Source: Serripes groenlandicus (Eukaryota > Mollusca > Bivalvia > Cardiida > Cardiidae). From it: a stretch of DNA of 64,000 nt. The notes beneath the pieces were generated by a model. That model was not told the DNA's origin, did no database searches, and saw only the letters and a program-made list of their open reading frames with translations. Below, piece by piece: positions 34,552 through 46,939 of the stretch (the stretch's first letter is position 1; every line of letters begins with the position of its first letter). The translations under genes and the position numbers were made by a program. Location: positions 498,501 through 562,500 of the forward strand of contig JASEVX010000082.1 of assembly GCA_031761405.1 (NCBI GenBank), read 5' to 3'.

Positions 34552-36096
34552 TTATCCATAATAACTGTAGTATGTTTTTCTTACATCTATAGTCTTAAAT
34601 ACGTACATTGCTAATTTTCTATTGACATTTGGATTATGAGAGGTTAACAATGCTACAAATTTTACCACATTTGGTCGTAAATAATATATCTTATCTATAT
34701 ATGTTCTTCTAATCTCAGCATATAGTGTACATTTAAGAACAACATGATACTCATCTTCAAGCACATTACATAGATGACATTTTCTTTCTGTATAAAGAAT
34801 ATCCACTGGCTTATGCCATCTACCTGCCTCTACCTGTAATCTGTGTGCAGATACTCTTATTCTAGATAACGCAATTCTATATTTATCAACATTAACATCT
34901 ATAAGGTAAGATTGAAATTTGAAAGATGATATTAACACGTATGTTCTAGCTCTACTAGAGTCTGTTAATTCTGCGTTCCAGTTTTGTATAAATATATCTG
35001 TGACTCTCTGCTTAAATAAGTGCAAAAATAAATCAATATTTCCAACACCTTGATTCAGCCATACCTCATTAAAACCAAGTTTTTGCAATAAGTTTCTAAC
35101 CATATATACACAAGATTTGTTGTTATTATTGTTTCTATCTAGTTCTATACACATTTTATCATATACAATTATAACATATTTTATAGTTTGCATATTTACT
35201 ATTTTAAGCCAATATCTAATAACATTTACAGAACGTTTACTAAACAACGAGATTCTACCTAACTCACCATAAACAAAATTGTTTTGAGTTTGCGTTCTTA
35301 CCCCTAATAACTCCTTACAAAAAATTTAAATGAACTCTTTCTAATTGCGGACTGTTGAAAAGGCCCCAAACTTCAGAGCCGTAACTTAAAACAGGATATA
35401 TAAGTTTATCAAACATATCTAGTCTGTGCTTTACAGACAACGTTGGGAATTTAGACAAACATTTTCTAAGTTTATATATAGCTTTCATAGCCTTTCCAGA
35501 CAGTGTATCAAACGTATTAGTAAAAGAACCCCCTGGTGTAAAAACAATTCCAAGATATGTAAATTTGTCTACAATGGCTAATTCCTGACCTTTGTACAAA
35601 AATATTAAATTCCTTCTTAATCTACATCCTTTCCTAAAAATGATCACCTTTGTCTTCAGTGAATTGACACTTAACTTCCATCTATCACAATATCCTTCTA
35701 ATAACAACAAACCTTCTTGTAAGCCGGACTCAGTCTCTGACAACAATACAATATCATCTGCATACAATAATAAAAAGAGTTTAAACACATCTAAATCTAT
35801 ACCTTGATAATTCTTAGTCATAAAGTATTCTTCTATATCATTTAAATACATAGCAAATAGGAACGGAGATAAAGATTCTCCTTGACGAACCCCTAACAAA
35901 CATGTAAAGCTATTGCTTACAACATTGTCATATTTTACTCTAGACTTAACATTCATATACATTGAGCGTATAATATCTAATAGTTTACCTCGTACACTAA
36001 GTTTAATAAGTGTATACCATATGATATCTCTCAAAACATAATCAAACGCCTTCGTAAAGTCCACAAATGCGGTATACAACTTCTTATTGCTATTAA
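34552..36096 (-). pseudogene. LINE ORF2: RT catalytic core and C-terminus (3' part)
   Basis: On the minus strand from the insertion junction: TAFVDFTKAFD (motif A aspartate), GVRQGESLSPFLFAMYLNDI (motif B), LLLYADDIVLLSE (catalytic motif C, near 35750-35770), WKLSVN and KFTYLGIVFTPGG (motifs D and E), LSYGSEVWG. A one-base shift in a T run near 35315 moves to FCKELLGVRTQTQN and GELGRISLFSKR. The C-terminal frame (35247-34552) has a zinc-knuckle-like CHLCNVLEDEYHVVLKC. It reaches a stop at 34552, followed by a short 3' UTR and the tail at 34356. It is the downstream half of one LINE split by the element at 36097-43126. The clade is not assigned. Confidence 0.9.
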
Positions 36097-37294
36097 GTAG
36101 CAGTCCAGCTAAGAATCATGCAAAATGATAAAAAAGTGATTCATGGTATATCACAGATATTGTTAATATTGTGTGTGTGGAGTTGTATGGTGAAGTTTAT
36201 GAGTGATTTGGTATTAATTTATCACATCTTGCAATCTCTACTTCATAATATTGCTTTGAAATAATTTGAATATGTGAGATTTTCCTATACAGTCCCATGT
36301 AAAATACTCCTACTTCAAATCCAATTATCTCCGATGAGCACGGGTCTTAGACAGAAATATATATATCAACATAAAGAGGACAATACACTCTATAAAATAT
36401 CAAAAAATAAAATATGTAGCCTAGTACAGGTTTTGAGTAAATTTGGTTTCTTTTATAGGATTTTGAGCCATACTATCAAGAAAGATAACTCTGTCCTGCT
36501 TCACAACAGTTGTTATGTGACTGAAAAACGTTAATATGTCTCTTTTTAATGCAAAATGACCTATATCTGTGTCAGTTTTCTCTTTTAAAAATATAAACTG
36601 ACTGGTTTTAATTCAATAAAATGGAATCGATAACAATATAAATAAATATTTATTTATATTTTATTCACCTCTATACTGAAACCCAGAAATTGTTTACATC
36701 TCACGTACTTCCTGTTAACCAAGATATTTTAACTTACCAGCTTTGATTCGACATTTCATCAGTTTTATATCGTACATATCATATTAAGCTATTTCATAAA
36801 CAGTTTAGCAAGGATGTGAAGATATGTATATGAAAAACAGTGTACGCAGACTAAAGACAGGTCCGTAAAGTGATAATCATGTCAAATGTGGAAAGTCGGT
36901 ATTCAATGCAGTTTTACAATCATTCTGATTCTTGAGGCTTACAACAGAGAAACACAGAGAGAAAAATCGGTCAGGCTTTTAGATTATAATACAGACATTT
37001 CTTATAACATACGGGCATTAAATTTAACGTTTTGAAAATGTGGAAATCAACAAACAACTTGTGAAGCAGATCATTTTCGGGACTTTTTTCAAGTAACTTT
37101 CGGTTTGTCTACATGCAAATCTCGAGGTATATTTCAAGGAAGGGAAGTTGACTCCGTTGTGTTTTCATCCTCTACACACTGAGAAATGGGAAACACTCAG
37201 AGGAATAAGTTACCAGCCAAAAGATACTGGAAGATCATGAAGATTTATTTAATTCCTGTTAGCATAGGTAATTTCTGTTTTGATAAATATAGTA

Positions 37295-37513
37295 TTTACT
37301 TTCCCACATATTCATGCATTTTGACACCTCTGCAGCAGACAACTATTGTAAATATTGCCACAAAGTGGAAATAAAATTCACAACATAATGACTTGTAACA
37401 ATGTTTAAACCATTATTTAAAAATCTATTTTACTTACAGAGATTTTTCATATTTTTTTCTGGATTTTTTCAAAGTAGTCTGCTGCAGATTTGTTGTATGC
37501 AGGAAATTGTTAA
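37295..37513. mobile_element. TTAA-MITE nested in the 7-kb element
   Basis: 'tttactttcccacatattca', 'gacacctctgcagcagacaa' and 'gtagtctgctgcagatttgt' then 'tgtatgcaggaaattg' TTAA. It belongs to the longer-spacer subfamily ('cttacagagatttttcatat'). Confidence 0.75.
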
Positions 37514-38689
37514 TTTACTGTTCAATTACATGTTTTTTGTGTATTACTTTCTTCATATAGTTATGTTTTTAAAGCAGCTAGACTCCATCTGTTGAATACT
37601 AAAATATGTATTTGCTAAGACTGAGTATTGTGGAGGTCTTATATACATCTGTTGCTTGTTTTGAGAATAGTTCAGTCTTTTAATAGTTTTATCACAACTC
37701 ATTTCTCTTATTGGAAGAAAACAACTAGTTACAAGGGTTCAAACTTAATCATTATTATGCAACATAGCTTAGTTCTCATATGATTTCATTGTTACTCATG
37801 GCTAGGATATGTCAGTATACTTATGTATGAATAACTTTTCAACAATTCATCTTTTAAACCTTGATTTAGTGTTTACAATTTCTAATACCTCATGCAGCAG
37901 AAGACTTCTGAAATTAATACACATGTGTATTGTTGAACCTCTATCAAAAAAGTTCAAACTAGTACTTGGATCCTATCTAGATATTACTTATTACATATTT
38001 TCTTTCAGATGTTTTCAAAGCAAATTACTATCACTATCAGAATTTAATATGCTATACATTACACAAATATATGTCAAACATCATAATAAATGTGTGTCTA
38101 GATATCTATTTTTATTTGATTATATATTTTTCAGATTAACTATGTGATGTGCCTTATTGGACAACATGGACAGGACAGTTACCCTGCACTATTGGTGGAC
38201 ACCTATGAGAGCCTAATACTTTCTCAAGTGACAGATTCACAAGATAGAAATTCAACTTTCAAAATAATCAATTGAACTTGAATTCATACATAGAAACTTC
38301 ATTGTAGGAGAGTGTTCACTTTATCATTATGTGTCTATGTATATTTACCTAGATATGTATTCATCATGCAACAGTAGAATTTACATGGATAATATAATTC
38401 TCTCCCAAATTGTTATACATGGTAAAAAGGGAAGAGCATTTTGAAACTGTATACAAAACTGTACAGTTGATTATTTTTATAAACATTTTGCTTCAACTTC
38501 AGGAATTTGAATAACTATTTGAATTAACAGATTATCAACACTGACAAATTTAGCCTATTTCCACATTTAACCAACTTTGAAAACATGTTGGCTAAGATTT
38601 GGAAAATCTTTATAAATATATTAGAACTTGGGAATCAATTTGAAAAACCTTGTTCCAAAAAAAGAAATATCTCATTAAGAGCAATGTCT

Positions 38690-38904
38690 ATTTTGCTGCA
38701 ATGTTTTAATATATATACAACATAATCTGCAGCAGACGAATTTGAAACATTTTTGCAAAACCATGGAAAATCTTTATTTATATAAATGAAGAAATAATTA
38801 CTGAAAAAAATTGAAAATATTTTGACAAAAGGTGAAATTGCTTGTTTTCATTAGTTGTCTGCTGCACGGGCATCCAAAAGCGTGTATTTGTGGGAAATGG
38901 TTAA
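38690..38904. mobile_element. TTAA-MITE nested in the 7-kb element
   Basis: 'acataatctgcagcagacga' and 'aaaatattttgacaaaaggt' then 'gaaattgctt' on the left and middle. 'gttgtctgctgcacgggcat' and 'gtatttgtgggaaatgg' then TTAA end it at 38904. Confidence 0.7.
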
Positions 38905-38989
38905 AAGATTTGATGCATATGGGTATGCTTGTTTCAAACAGGTTAAGAAGCATAAATCTGAAAAATATAAGGAAAATTGTGACAAAATA

Positions 38990-39120
38990 TAACTTGGATT
39001 TGGAAGAATAGAAAGCATTATTGGAAAAAGAAGTAATTGCTCATTATGAGCAATTCCTTTTATACAGCTATGATTTCAGATGTTTAACTACATGTATACC
39101 GCTGCAGAGGCATCAATTTA
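38990..39120. repeat. TTAA-MITE fragment nested in the 7-kb element
   Basis: 'gtaattgctcattatgagca' then 'attccttttatacagctatg' is the central palindrome of the family. 'ccgctgcagaggcatcaa' is the right inner arm. Confidence 0.5.
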
Positions 39121-39227
39121 ATTTCTAACAGGCCTTGTTATACTTATTGAAAAGAATGTGAGACAAAGATATTGTTATATATTGTTATGTTTTGTGTAAA
39201 TCATATTCATGTATGATTTTATTATTT

Positions 39228-39400
39228 CATGACAGGGCACTTTCTATCCCTGTCAACTATGACAGTATGTAGAAGTGCTCTTTGGCAGGACAAAGTTCCT
39301 GTCCTTGAAGTTGTACTGGTTAGTCATCAAGGGATCATGTATAAGTGCACTGTTGCTCTGATATAGCCAAAGTTCTTTTGAAAATGTTCTAAAACACAAA
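39228..39400 (+). mobile_element. degenerate SINE nested in the 7-kb element
   Basis: 'ggcaggacaaagttcctg', 'catcaagggatcatgtataa' and 'gtgcactgttgctctgatat' follow the body and tail order of the SINE at 9283, heavily mutated. The tRNA head is eroded. Confidence 0.5.
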
Positions 39401-39559
39401 TAACCAGAATGCAGGAATATTATTTTAAATGTATAACTGTCTTTTGTTGAGCCATACTTATGGGATGATTATTTGACTGATTAGAGGTTAATCTCATAAT
39501 GTACAGAGCTATATACTGTACATGCCAGGTGCATCATTATTCAAGATTTGTGTTGACAT

Positions 39560-41010
39560 ATATCCACATATTTTAAAAAAAACATGTGCTGGTTTATAAG
39601 AATTGGGGATCTTTCAAAAGGTTTTAGCTCAATAAGTTTAGTTACTCTTAACTGATTTTGATCAAATATCACAGATAATTGCTCATTCAAAAAGCTATCT
39701 AATGATTAGTTATTGGGGTCACAAATGTTGAGTATGACTAATTTTAAAAAAAAACACTTCAGATGTAAATGGCTTTTTCAGAAAGCTAGCTCTGGATTGT
39801 AATTTAGGTCTTATCAGGTCAAGGTCTAGGTCACTTACTAAAAATAGAAACGTTTTGATTTCCACTTAATTACTTCAGTTTTTCCTGACAAATTGTAATC
39901 AAATTTAACAGATAGCTACATTATACAGAAAGCTAGCTATTGATGGCATTTAGAGGCACTTTGGTCAAGGTCATTGTTACTGGTTATTTTTAAGATGAAA
40001 CATTAACTCTATAAGAGGCCACACATATCATGTAATCCTACCAGAATATTCCTTTTCATAACATTTTAATCAATGTTAGAATGGGTCATGTGGGGTCAAA
40101 AGCTAATACACTAGGTCAAATTGTTGGACATTGTGAACACTTTGGTGGCCACATTTTCCATTCAATCTCAATCAACTCTCTAATGTCCTTAAATTTAGCA
40201 GGGAGGTTGGGCATGAACACATATGATTACGGTCAAAGGTCATGGTCAAAGTGACTTTGAACACAAACAACTTTTCTTATTGATCCGACTTATAAGCTCC
40301 CATTTCATGCCAATTTTATTCAATCTTCTAAATTCAATCTTCCAAATCTCCCGGACAATGTGACACTCAGGGGCCCATAATGTTTGACAAATTTATATGT
40401 CGATATATATATGTGATGTAATGAAATACTATTTTATCAAAATTTACCTTTTTTTTTCAATTCAACAATTTCAGTCTATATCCATTTTTTGGGATTGCAA
40501 TATTTACATGTACATCACATAAATCAGATGTGTTTGTTACTATGGCAATAGTAGAATCTAAGTGTCCACTGTGATTGAAAACTGAATAAACGTAAATATT
40601 TTATTTTATTAATATATAGGCAGATTATCAACGATAACAGGTAATTTTCACAAAATTATTCAATGAATTACTTCTGTTATACTCTTTTAGTTAGCATGTT
40701 TCCTAAGAAACATGTTTTTATTAGGTGTTTTTCTTACAAACATTTATAAACCTTATTTTAAGAAAGATTTTAAAATTGTACTTATTGTTGAAATGAAAAT
40801 TATGTAGTCTCGTACTCTCTTTTCCCTGGAATTTCTAGTTGCAATGGCAACAAGAAGTTTGATATTGATTTAATATTTAATGATTCTGAAAGGGGGCATA
40901 TAGGAAAACCATTTGTGGAACTTAAATATTTTTATGCCACATCAATCATAATTCTATTTAGAATTTATTTCCTTGAGCAAGAAAAAATTGATAAAATACC
41001 ACAAGAAAAG
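39560..41010. repeat. diverged 'ggtcaaggtcat' type repeats in the 7-kb element
   Basis: Several loosely tandem segments share 'caggtcaaggtctaggtcac', 'ctttggtcaaggtcattgtt' and 'ggtcaaaggtcatggtcaaa' with AT-rich spacers and 'agaaagctagct'. They resemble the 19.9-20.6 kb repeat region. No coding content. Confidence 0.45.
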
Positions 41011-41196
41011 ATGACAATTTTTTGAAAATTCTATACCAGGCTACATTCTTTTTTTTTATATATGTTTGTGACAAAGGTCAACTCGCACAGTGTAATCAAT
41101 CAAATCACTTCTATCCATGTGCTCATTGGAGATAACAAACTGATCAAATATTGACATTTTTGGGCTTTTTTTCCTAGTGAAAAATAATGGTAAATT

Positions 41197-41212
41197 GGTT
41201 GCCATGGTAACC
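41197..41212. promoter_or_regulatory. X-box-like palindrome GTTGCCATGGTAAC
   Basis: GGTTGCCATGGTAACC is a palindrome with one mismatch and matches the RFX-factor X-box consensus (GTNRCC…RGYAAC). It recurs at 42427-42442, 42787-42802 and, reversed, at 42981-42994. Its presence in a transposon repeat makes function uncertain. Confidence 0.4.
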
Positions 41213-41419
41213 GAATGTCTATTCATACATCATACTCTTGATAAGTTTTTAAGATGTATAAAACTCTGTTTTTTATAAAATAATGTATTTATATTATAGG
41301 ATGTCTTTCATTATTTCTTTAATTTGCTTTCAAAATGATGCACATTTATGGTTTTAAAATCCAAAATTCAACTTGTTCTTAAGGTAAAGCTGTAACCATG
41401 CATGACAACCACTTTTTCT

Positions 41420-41720
41420 TTTTGTGCAAATTTTAATTATTTTTGTTCTCATTTTGACCTTTGACCTCTAAGTGTGACCTTGAAATATGAGGTACAGGCC
41501 TGGGTCTTTTGCGCGACACGCCGCCTCGCCTCATCATGGTGATCGTTTGTGCCAAGTTTCTTTGAAATCCTATGATGCATGCATGGTTAAGATGCAGGCC
41601 GGACAAGGTTAGGTGGGACTGACAGACAGACGGACGGACAAACTCATGGGAAAGTACTTGTGGGGTTATTTCCTTTGATGTTTTATTGTGGGGTGCACCC
41701 CACAAGTATGCTATTCATTC
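41420..41720. repeat. dispersed repeat with TGACCTTTGACCT and polypurine 'gacggacgg' tail
   Basis: TGACCTTTGACCT at 41455-41467 is a perfect DR1 pair. It is followed by 'gtgccaagtttctttgaaat', 'gcatgcatggttaag' and 'ggacaaggttaggtgg' then 'acagacagacggacggac'. A shorter related piece with 'gacggacggaatag' follows near 41855 and another at 42036-42060. The minus-strand 90-codon frame over it is not a gene. Confidence 0.6.
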
Positions 41721-41752
41721 CGTAATTACATCCCTTTTACGGAATGAATAAC
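41713..41752. repeat. short hairpin ATTCATTCCGTAA
   Basis: ATTCATTCCGTAA and its reverse complement TTACGGAATGAAT are separated by about 11 bases. It looks like a miniature foldback remnant. Confidence 0.7.
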
Positions 41753-42120
41753 ATTAATATGCAAATAAAATGCACATTATAAAAGAAACAAAAAAACTAC
41801 TTATCTAAGTGTCTTAATAAGGGTGGGCACCCCACAACTACACATGCGGACTCACGGACGGACGGAATAGACCAAACCTATAGTCGCGAAACCGATCTTC
41901 GATGGGTAGGGGACTAATTACTGAGTAGAACACACTTTAGAGGATGTCACCTTTGAAGTTGTGTTGCATTTGGTGCAGTGATAACTGAGGAAATGTGGTT
42001 CGAATATAATCAAAATGTTAACAGGTGCGTGCAAAGACGGACAGACAGACAGACGCAACACAGAACGTTTAGTTTTGCAATAGCTTGACTATCTTTCTGC
42101 CAGTGGACCTTAAACTAACA

Positions 42121-42840
42121 AAAAGCATTATTTACATTGTTTCGGTTCTGAAAAGTTTCTGAGTAAGACTTCATAAAGCTTGTATATATGCTAAAAGAGA
42201 ATAATCAGTTGAGAATGAAAATTACGAAAACACCCGAGATAAGAAGCCATTTTAAAAAAAATCTATACTAGGCTACATATTTTTATTTTTGATATGTTTT
42301 GGCCAAGAGCCAATTCCCAACTTATAATCAATCAAATTGCTTCTATCCCCGTGCTCATCGGATATAATGATATGTTAAAAATGTCATATTTTGATTTTTT
42401 TTCATTTTGAAAAATTATAGAAAATTGGTTGCCATGGTAACCACTTACCCATGCATACATCCAAATTTTGATATATTACAAAAATCATTATTTACATTGT
42501 TTCGGTTCTGAAAAGTTTCCGAGTAAGACTTCATAAAGCTTGTATATATGCTAAAAGAGAATAATCAGTTGAGAATGAAAATTACGAAAACACCCGAGAT
42601 AAGAAGCCATTTAAAAAAAAATCTATACTAGGCTACATATTTTTATTTTTGATATGTTTTGGCCAAGAGCCAATTCCCAACTTATAATCAATCAAATGGC
42701 TTCTATCCCCGTGCTCATCGGATATAATGATATGTTAAAAATGTCATATTTTGATTTTTTTTCATTTTGAAAAATTATAGAAAATTGGTTGCCATGGTAA
42801 CCACTTACCCATGCATACATCCAAATTTTGATATAATTTC
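42121..42840. repeat. two nearly identical 360-bp tandem copies
   Basis: 42121-42480 and 42481-42840 differ at only a handful of positions (for example 'tttctgag' versus 'tttccgag', 'caaattgc' versus 'caaatggc'). A much more diverged relative lies at ~41015-41250. Each unit ends with GGTTGCCATGGTAACC. Confidence 0.95.
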
Positions 42841-43126
42841 TTAATTCATTTAATGTAATAGTATAAAAAGGAAAGCATTTATATTCTATAATGTTTATGG
42901 TAATTTATCTATTTTCAATATGAAATGATGCAAATATAAGGATTTCAGGGCCTAAATAAGCTTGTTTTTAAGGTAGAGCTGTTACCATGGCAACGGATTG
43001 AATTTTGACCCGCAACATGTCAAATTTATTAGTTTTACATCATTTTGAATCTATTTAACAAACAAAAATAAAGATTCTAGACTATGGATGAATCGCCCCC
43101 TGCATGATTCTTAGCTGGACTGCTAC

Positions 43127-44010
43127 TTAATTAAGTAATTTATAACACCATGTAATACAAATACATTATCAACAGTTCCCATCTTTTGTCTAAAGCCAGC
43201 CTGAGCCTCAATATATACAATATATTGCTCAGCCCAGTCAGTGAGTCTATCATTTAAAACTTTAGTGAACAATTTTCCTAGAGTACTTAACAATGTAATA
43301 CCTCTATAATTGCTTGTAGCATTAACATCTCCTTTTTTATGTAAGGGAACAATATATCCTTCAGACCACTTCTCAGGAAAATAGCCAATATCAAATAATT
43401 TATTAAATAATGTACATAAAACAGTAGAAAAGGTTTCATTCTTTGATCCATACTTGAAGAATTCATTAATAAAAAAGTCCGGGCCACCTGATTTACCATT
43501 ATTTAACTTTGAACATGCCTTTCTAACTTCATCAATGGTAAAAGGTACATTAAGTTCTTCAAACATAACATGCAATTCACCATCTAGATATTTTTCATTA
43601 AAATACAAAATATCATCATCAGGCTGAAAAAATATTGAATCAGGATCATTTATTGATCTAAAGTATTCCACAAATTCATTTGATGTAATTGAGCATTACT
43701 TATTAACAACAGATCCTTTAAGCATTTTCCAATACAATTTTGCATTATTTGTTTTAGCAACTTCTAATTAATGTGTTTTTGACCTGTCATATACAAATTT
43801 CTTCTTTCTAACAACATTTTTATAATCTTTTCTAGCATGAACCATATCTATTCTTATAACATCACATGGGTTATTTCTGTAATAATTCAAACATTTATAG
43901 TAATTTCTTTTTAAATCAGAACATTCTCTATCAAAGTATTCAGCATATTTACAGCTAGGAACATGACTACTATCATTAGGTTTACAAATATATACATATA
44001 AAGTCAATCC
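43127..44010 (-). pseudogene. LINE ORF2: linker and RT N-terminal part (5' part)
   Basis: The minus strand reads DRECSDLKRNYYKCLNYYR…KKKFVYDRSKTH, a stop, LEVAKTNNAKLYWKMLKGSV, a stop near 43692, then ITSNEFVEYFRSINDPD. It continues to FTIDEVRKACSKLNNGKSGG (fingers), WSEGYIVPLHKKG and SNYRGITLLSTLGK (RT motifs 1-2), AQAGFRQKMGTVDNVFVLH and GVINYLI at the junction. The next residues, NSNKKLYTAFVDF, lie across the 7-kb insertion at 36096. Homology fades near 44010, so the copy is 5'-truncated and lacks the endonuclease. The two stops show it was already inactive or has decayed since. Confidence 0.9.
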
Positions 44011-46930
44011 CAGGGTATACCTTAGATACGTTTTTTATTCAACATGCGATATGTGTGCCATAGACGGCTCGTATTTCAGATTGACATAAAAAATCAAACA
44101 CTATAATACTGACTTCACAAACAAACCAATATAACGCCGCAAAGACGACTCCATTTATCTGGGAGGGTTTGTTCCCGATACGTCGACTCGATGTAATCTC
44201 TAGCTGGTCGGTAGAGCGGACCGAGGGGACCATTAGAGGGTAATTATGTAACAGGTAAATATGTATACCTATTGCTTTAGACTCATGATTTATTGAGACG
44301 GGTGTGTTTTTATATATATTATACATACATGATACAGTTCCCATCTTCTTTAATGTCTTTAAGATGTTTTGACCCATTGTCTTGTGTAGACATAAATAGT
44401 TTATTAATATACGAAGAAAATGTAACAGTTAATTGTACAGTACAGAATTCTTAATGATCGGAAATTATATGATTTCATTTTTATTTATGCATAAACAATT
44501 ATGATCAAGAAAATATATACATACAGAATTTCCCTAAGAATGCAAAATTTAAAACATTTGAGAAAAGTGTAACCTATGATTAGCCTGCACATATGTGCAA
44601 ATTGATGTTTTGCTGCATTATCGTGTTTTTTCAATCCATTCAATGTCTCTAAGTTCAGCTCTTCTGTAAAAATTGTGGGAATTGGTCTTCTGCGCAGCGC
44701 TGAGATATCTTGCTCATGATCTGTTTGGAAACGAATATGACTAAGTGATTGTTGGATTTTTTTCATCTCTTTACTTATACGTAAGTTATTCGTATGTTTC
44801 TAACGGTTTGAACTTAATTAAAATCAATGAATAGACAGAACAGTTTAATTTTGTTTTAAAGAAAATAGATTAAAAGGCACAGTTTTGCATTTATTTGTTC
44901 AACAGATACCTTGACAGTTTGAACTTAATTACTTATGACTAGAAAATAATACCTTAAGAATAGGTATGGTAGATGCTGGAGCACTAACTGTAAGACACCC
45001 ACTTCAAAGTGGACAAAAAGAGATTCGAGACTTTGGGACCGGCTAAGATAATAATGTCGATTTTGACGTCAAAACGTATGTATTTGCGACAATGATAGTG
45101 TGGTTAAAGAAATCGCCATCACGTTTGAAGTGGTATTCGGATAAAATTGACGGCAGACAGCAGGGAATAGTATTGCCCGCGTGCTTATATCAATTACATA
45201 CATCTGCTATGAAAATATTAGACATTATAACTAAATGCGAATTAAAACAAAAGTTTCGCAAAAAATATTTAACAGTTACAAGATTATTTATAATTCATTT
45301 AATGTTCGTCGAGAGATTTTTATCGAAATAATATATAGTTTAGGCTCCCGTTTGTCTACCATTTGCCAACATTTCGAGACTATCTATCGATCTTTAATAA
45401 ATCGCAATGTCGTTAAACGTCTGTCGCGCTTCGGAACGTACACTGCAGATTTATATATTAATACGCATCCAGAGCAATAACATGAACACTTATATTGTCA
45501 TTATCATCAATTTCAATCTTTTAAGTAATCTACTCCCTTACACATAATGGTAGGTTGTATTACTGTGCTTCGCTTTAAAGATTTAAAGTAGCTTTAAAAT
45601 ACATTAAAACTACAATAAAAAGTATTTTGATTTTCATAGTATATCAACTGTCTTGTTTACTTCAATGTTTTACTGATTTGCATTTTTGTCACGTATTTCA
45701 AATAACTTTTTAAAGAATACCATTTCACCCTTGAAAATGAATCTGCAAGTATGAAACGTCCCCTAATTATAAGTCGCTGGCGACTATATTTTTAAAAGAA
45801 ATTCGTGTTTCCAATGTTTTAAGTTTGAGATTCATTTACCTCCTATTTCATTGTATTACAATCTTTGCGAGTGTCACTCGTCCCTCAGACATGTATCAAA
45901 CGTTTATAAATCACGGAAGGTCCTGTAAGCAGCAGGCGAACAAGCAGTCAATTGACTCCAACAAACATCCTGTCATTCATACCAAATGGACACAGCTTGG
46001 GGCGCCTAAGTAATTGGATGTTTGAGAAATGGAGGAAATAAGAAGAAGATGTTACTTAAATAATGTTGTAATATGTAGTTTTAGCTATATGAATTGAACA
46101 TATGTTATATCAGAAAACGCCTTTGAATAGATTTATATGTCTTAGATAGTGTTGCGATATAATAAACAAGTAATAATATTTTTATTTCAAACTCCAAACT
46201 ACTCTAGTGAGGATTGTGAGATTTTTGGACGCATTGCTTAAACAATACATCCGTCTCTCGTGCCAACAAATGATATGATTCAAATTGAATTGCACCTTCG
46301 CTGGGCTTCAATCCAAGGACAATTTTGCTTAGTGACATATACTTTTCATTTTAAATATTGATAAATGATAGTTATTGCAATAATCTGAAGAAGTTTCAGA
46401 AATAGTTAAATATTATAAATATGTTTTTTCCTTATTTCAAAGTTTTGAAATTGTCTATTCTTACACCTGACAGGTATCGGTTCTCATTAGGGCATTATAT
46501 TTTTGAGGTTTTATTACAACATGTCATGTGAACGTCCAAAGATATGGGTAAAATAACTTCAGAATGAGATTTAAACCACAAGAAGACAAACAATAAGCAT
46601 ATCATCTTTCTAATTATGGTAATTTGCATGAAAACGTGTTTTTTTCAAGTGCTGAAATAACAAACAAAATGCATTTCATAAGGCTTTCATAAATATATCT
46701 AGCATAACATTAAGCACAGCAACATACCATTTTTGTGTGTTTTTTTTATTATCCATACATCCAACTTTCAAAAAAACAATATTACAACAAAAGTTAAATA
46801 TTATGAAAAATCCACTTTTCAGTTCAGTACATCTTTAAAGCAAACTATCTGTGCAATCTGGATTACTTGACTTACCACTTTGTTACGGCACGTTTTGAAT
46901 ATGAAGTACGGAGAGAACCAGGCTAACCTT
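44011..46930. other. unassigned region
   Basis: No RT, SINE or satellite is recognised. Overlapping plus-strand frames at 45092-45331 and 45235-45480, just after a perfect TGACGTCA (45064-45071), are basic and unlike the surrounding repeats. They lack introns, domains or homologues I can name, so I leave them uncalled. Confidence 0.4.
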
Positions 46931-46939
46931 CAGTCCAGT

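Larger units (their letters stand above)
36097..43126. mobile_element. 7,030-bp TTAA-flanked TIR element inserted in the LINE
   Basis: Left end GTAGCAGTCCAGCTAAGAAT begins right after TTAA (36093-36096). The exact 26-bp reverse complement ends at 43126, right before TTAA (43127-43130). TTAA duplication is the hallmark of piggyBac and Kolobok elements; the GTAG termini do not look like classical CCC-starting piggyBac ends. No transposase-like frame is seen: the longest frames are 80-110 codons without motifs, so it is non-autonomous or decayed. The interior is very AT-rich and carries nested TTAA-MITEs, a SINE fragment, DR1-like repeats, a 360-bp tandem duplication and several GTTGCCATGGTAAC palindromes. 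The LINE reading frame continues exactly if the element and one TTAA are removed. Confidence 0.9.

Noticed and set aside
41433..41705. 90-codon minus-strand frame with basic C-terminus
   Set aside because: It overlies a dispersed non-coding repeat ('gtgccaagtttctttgaaat … gacggacgg') and has no domain.
45064..45480. Two overlapping basic frames after a perfect TGACGTCA element
   Set aside because: No domain, intron or coding bias that I can defend; the CRE-like octamer alone is not evidence of a promoter.
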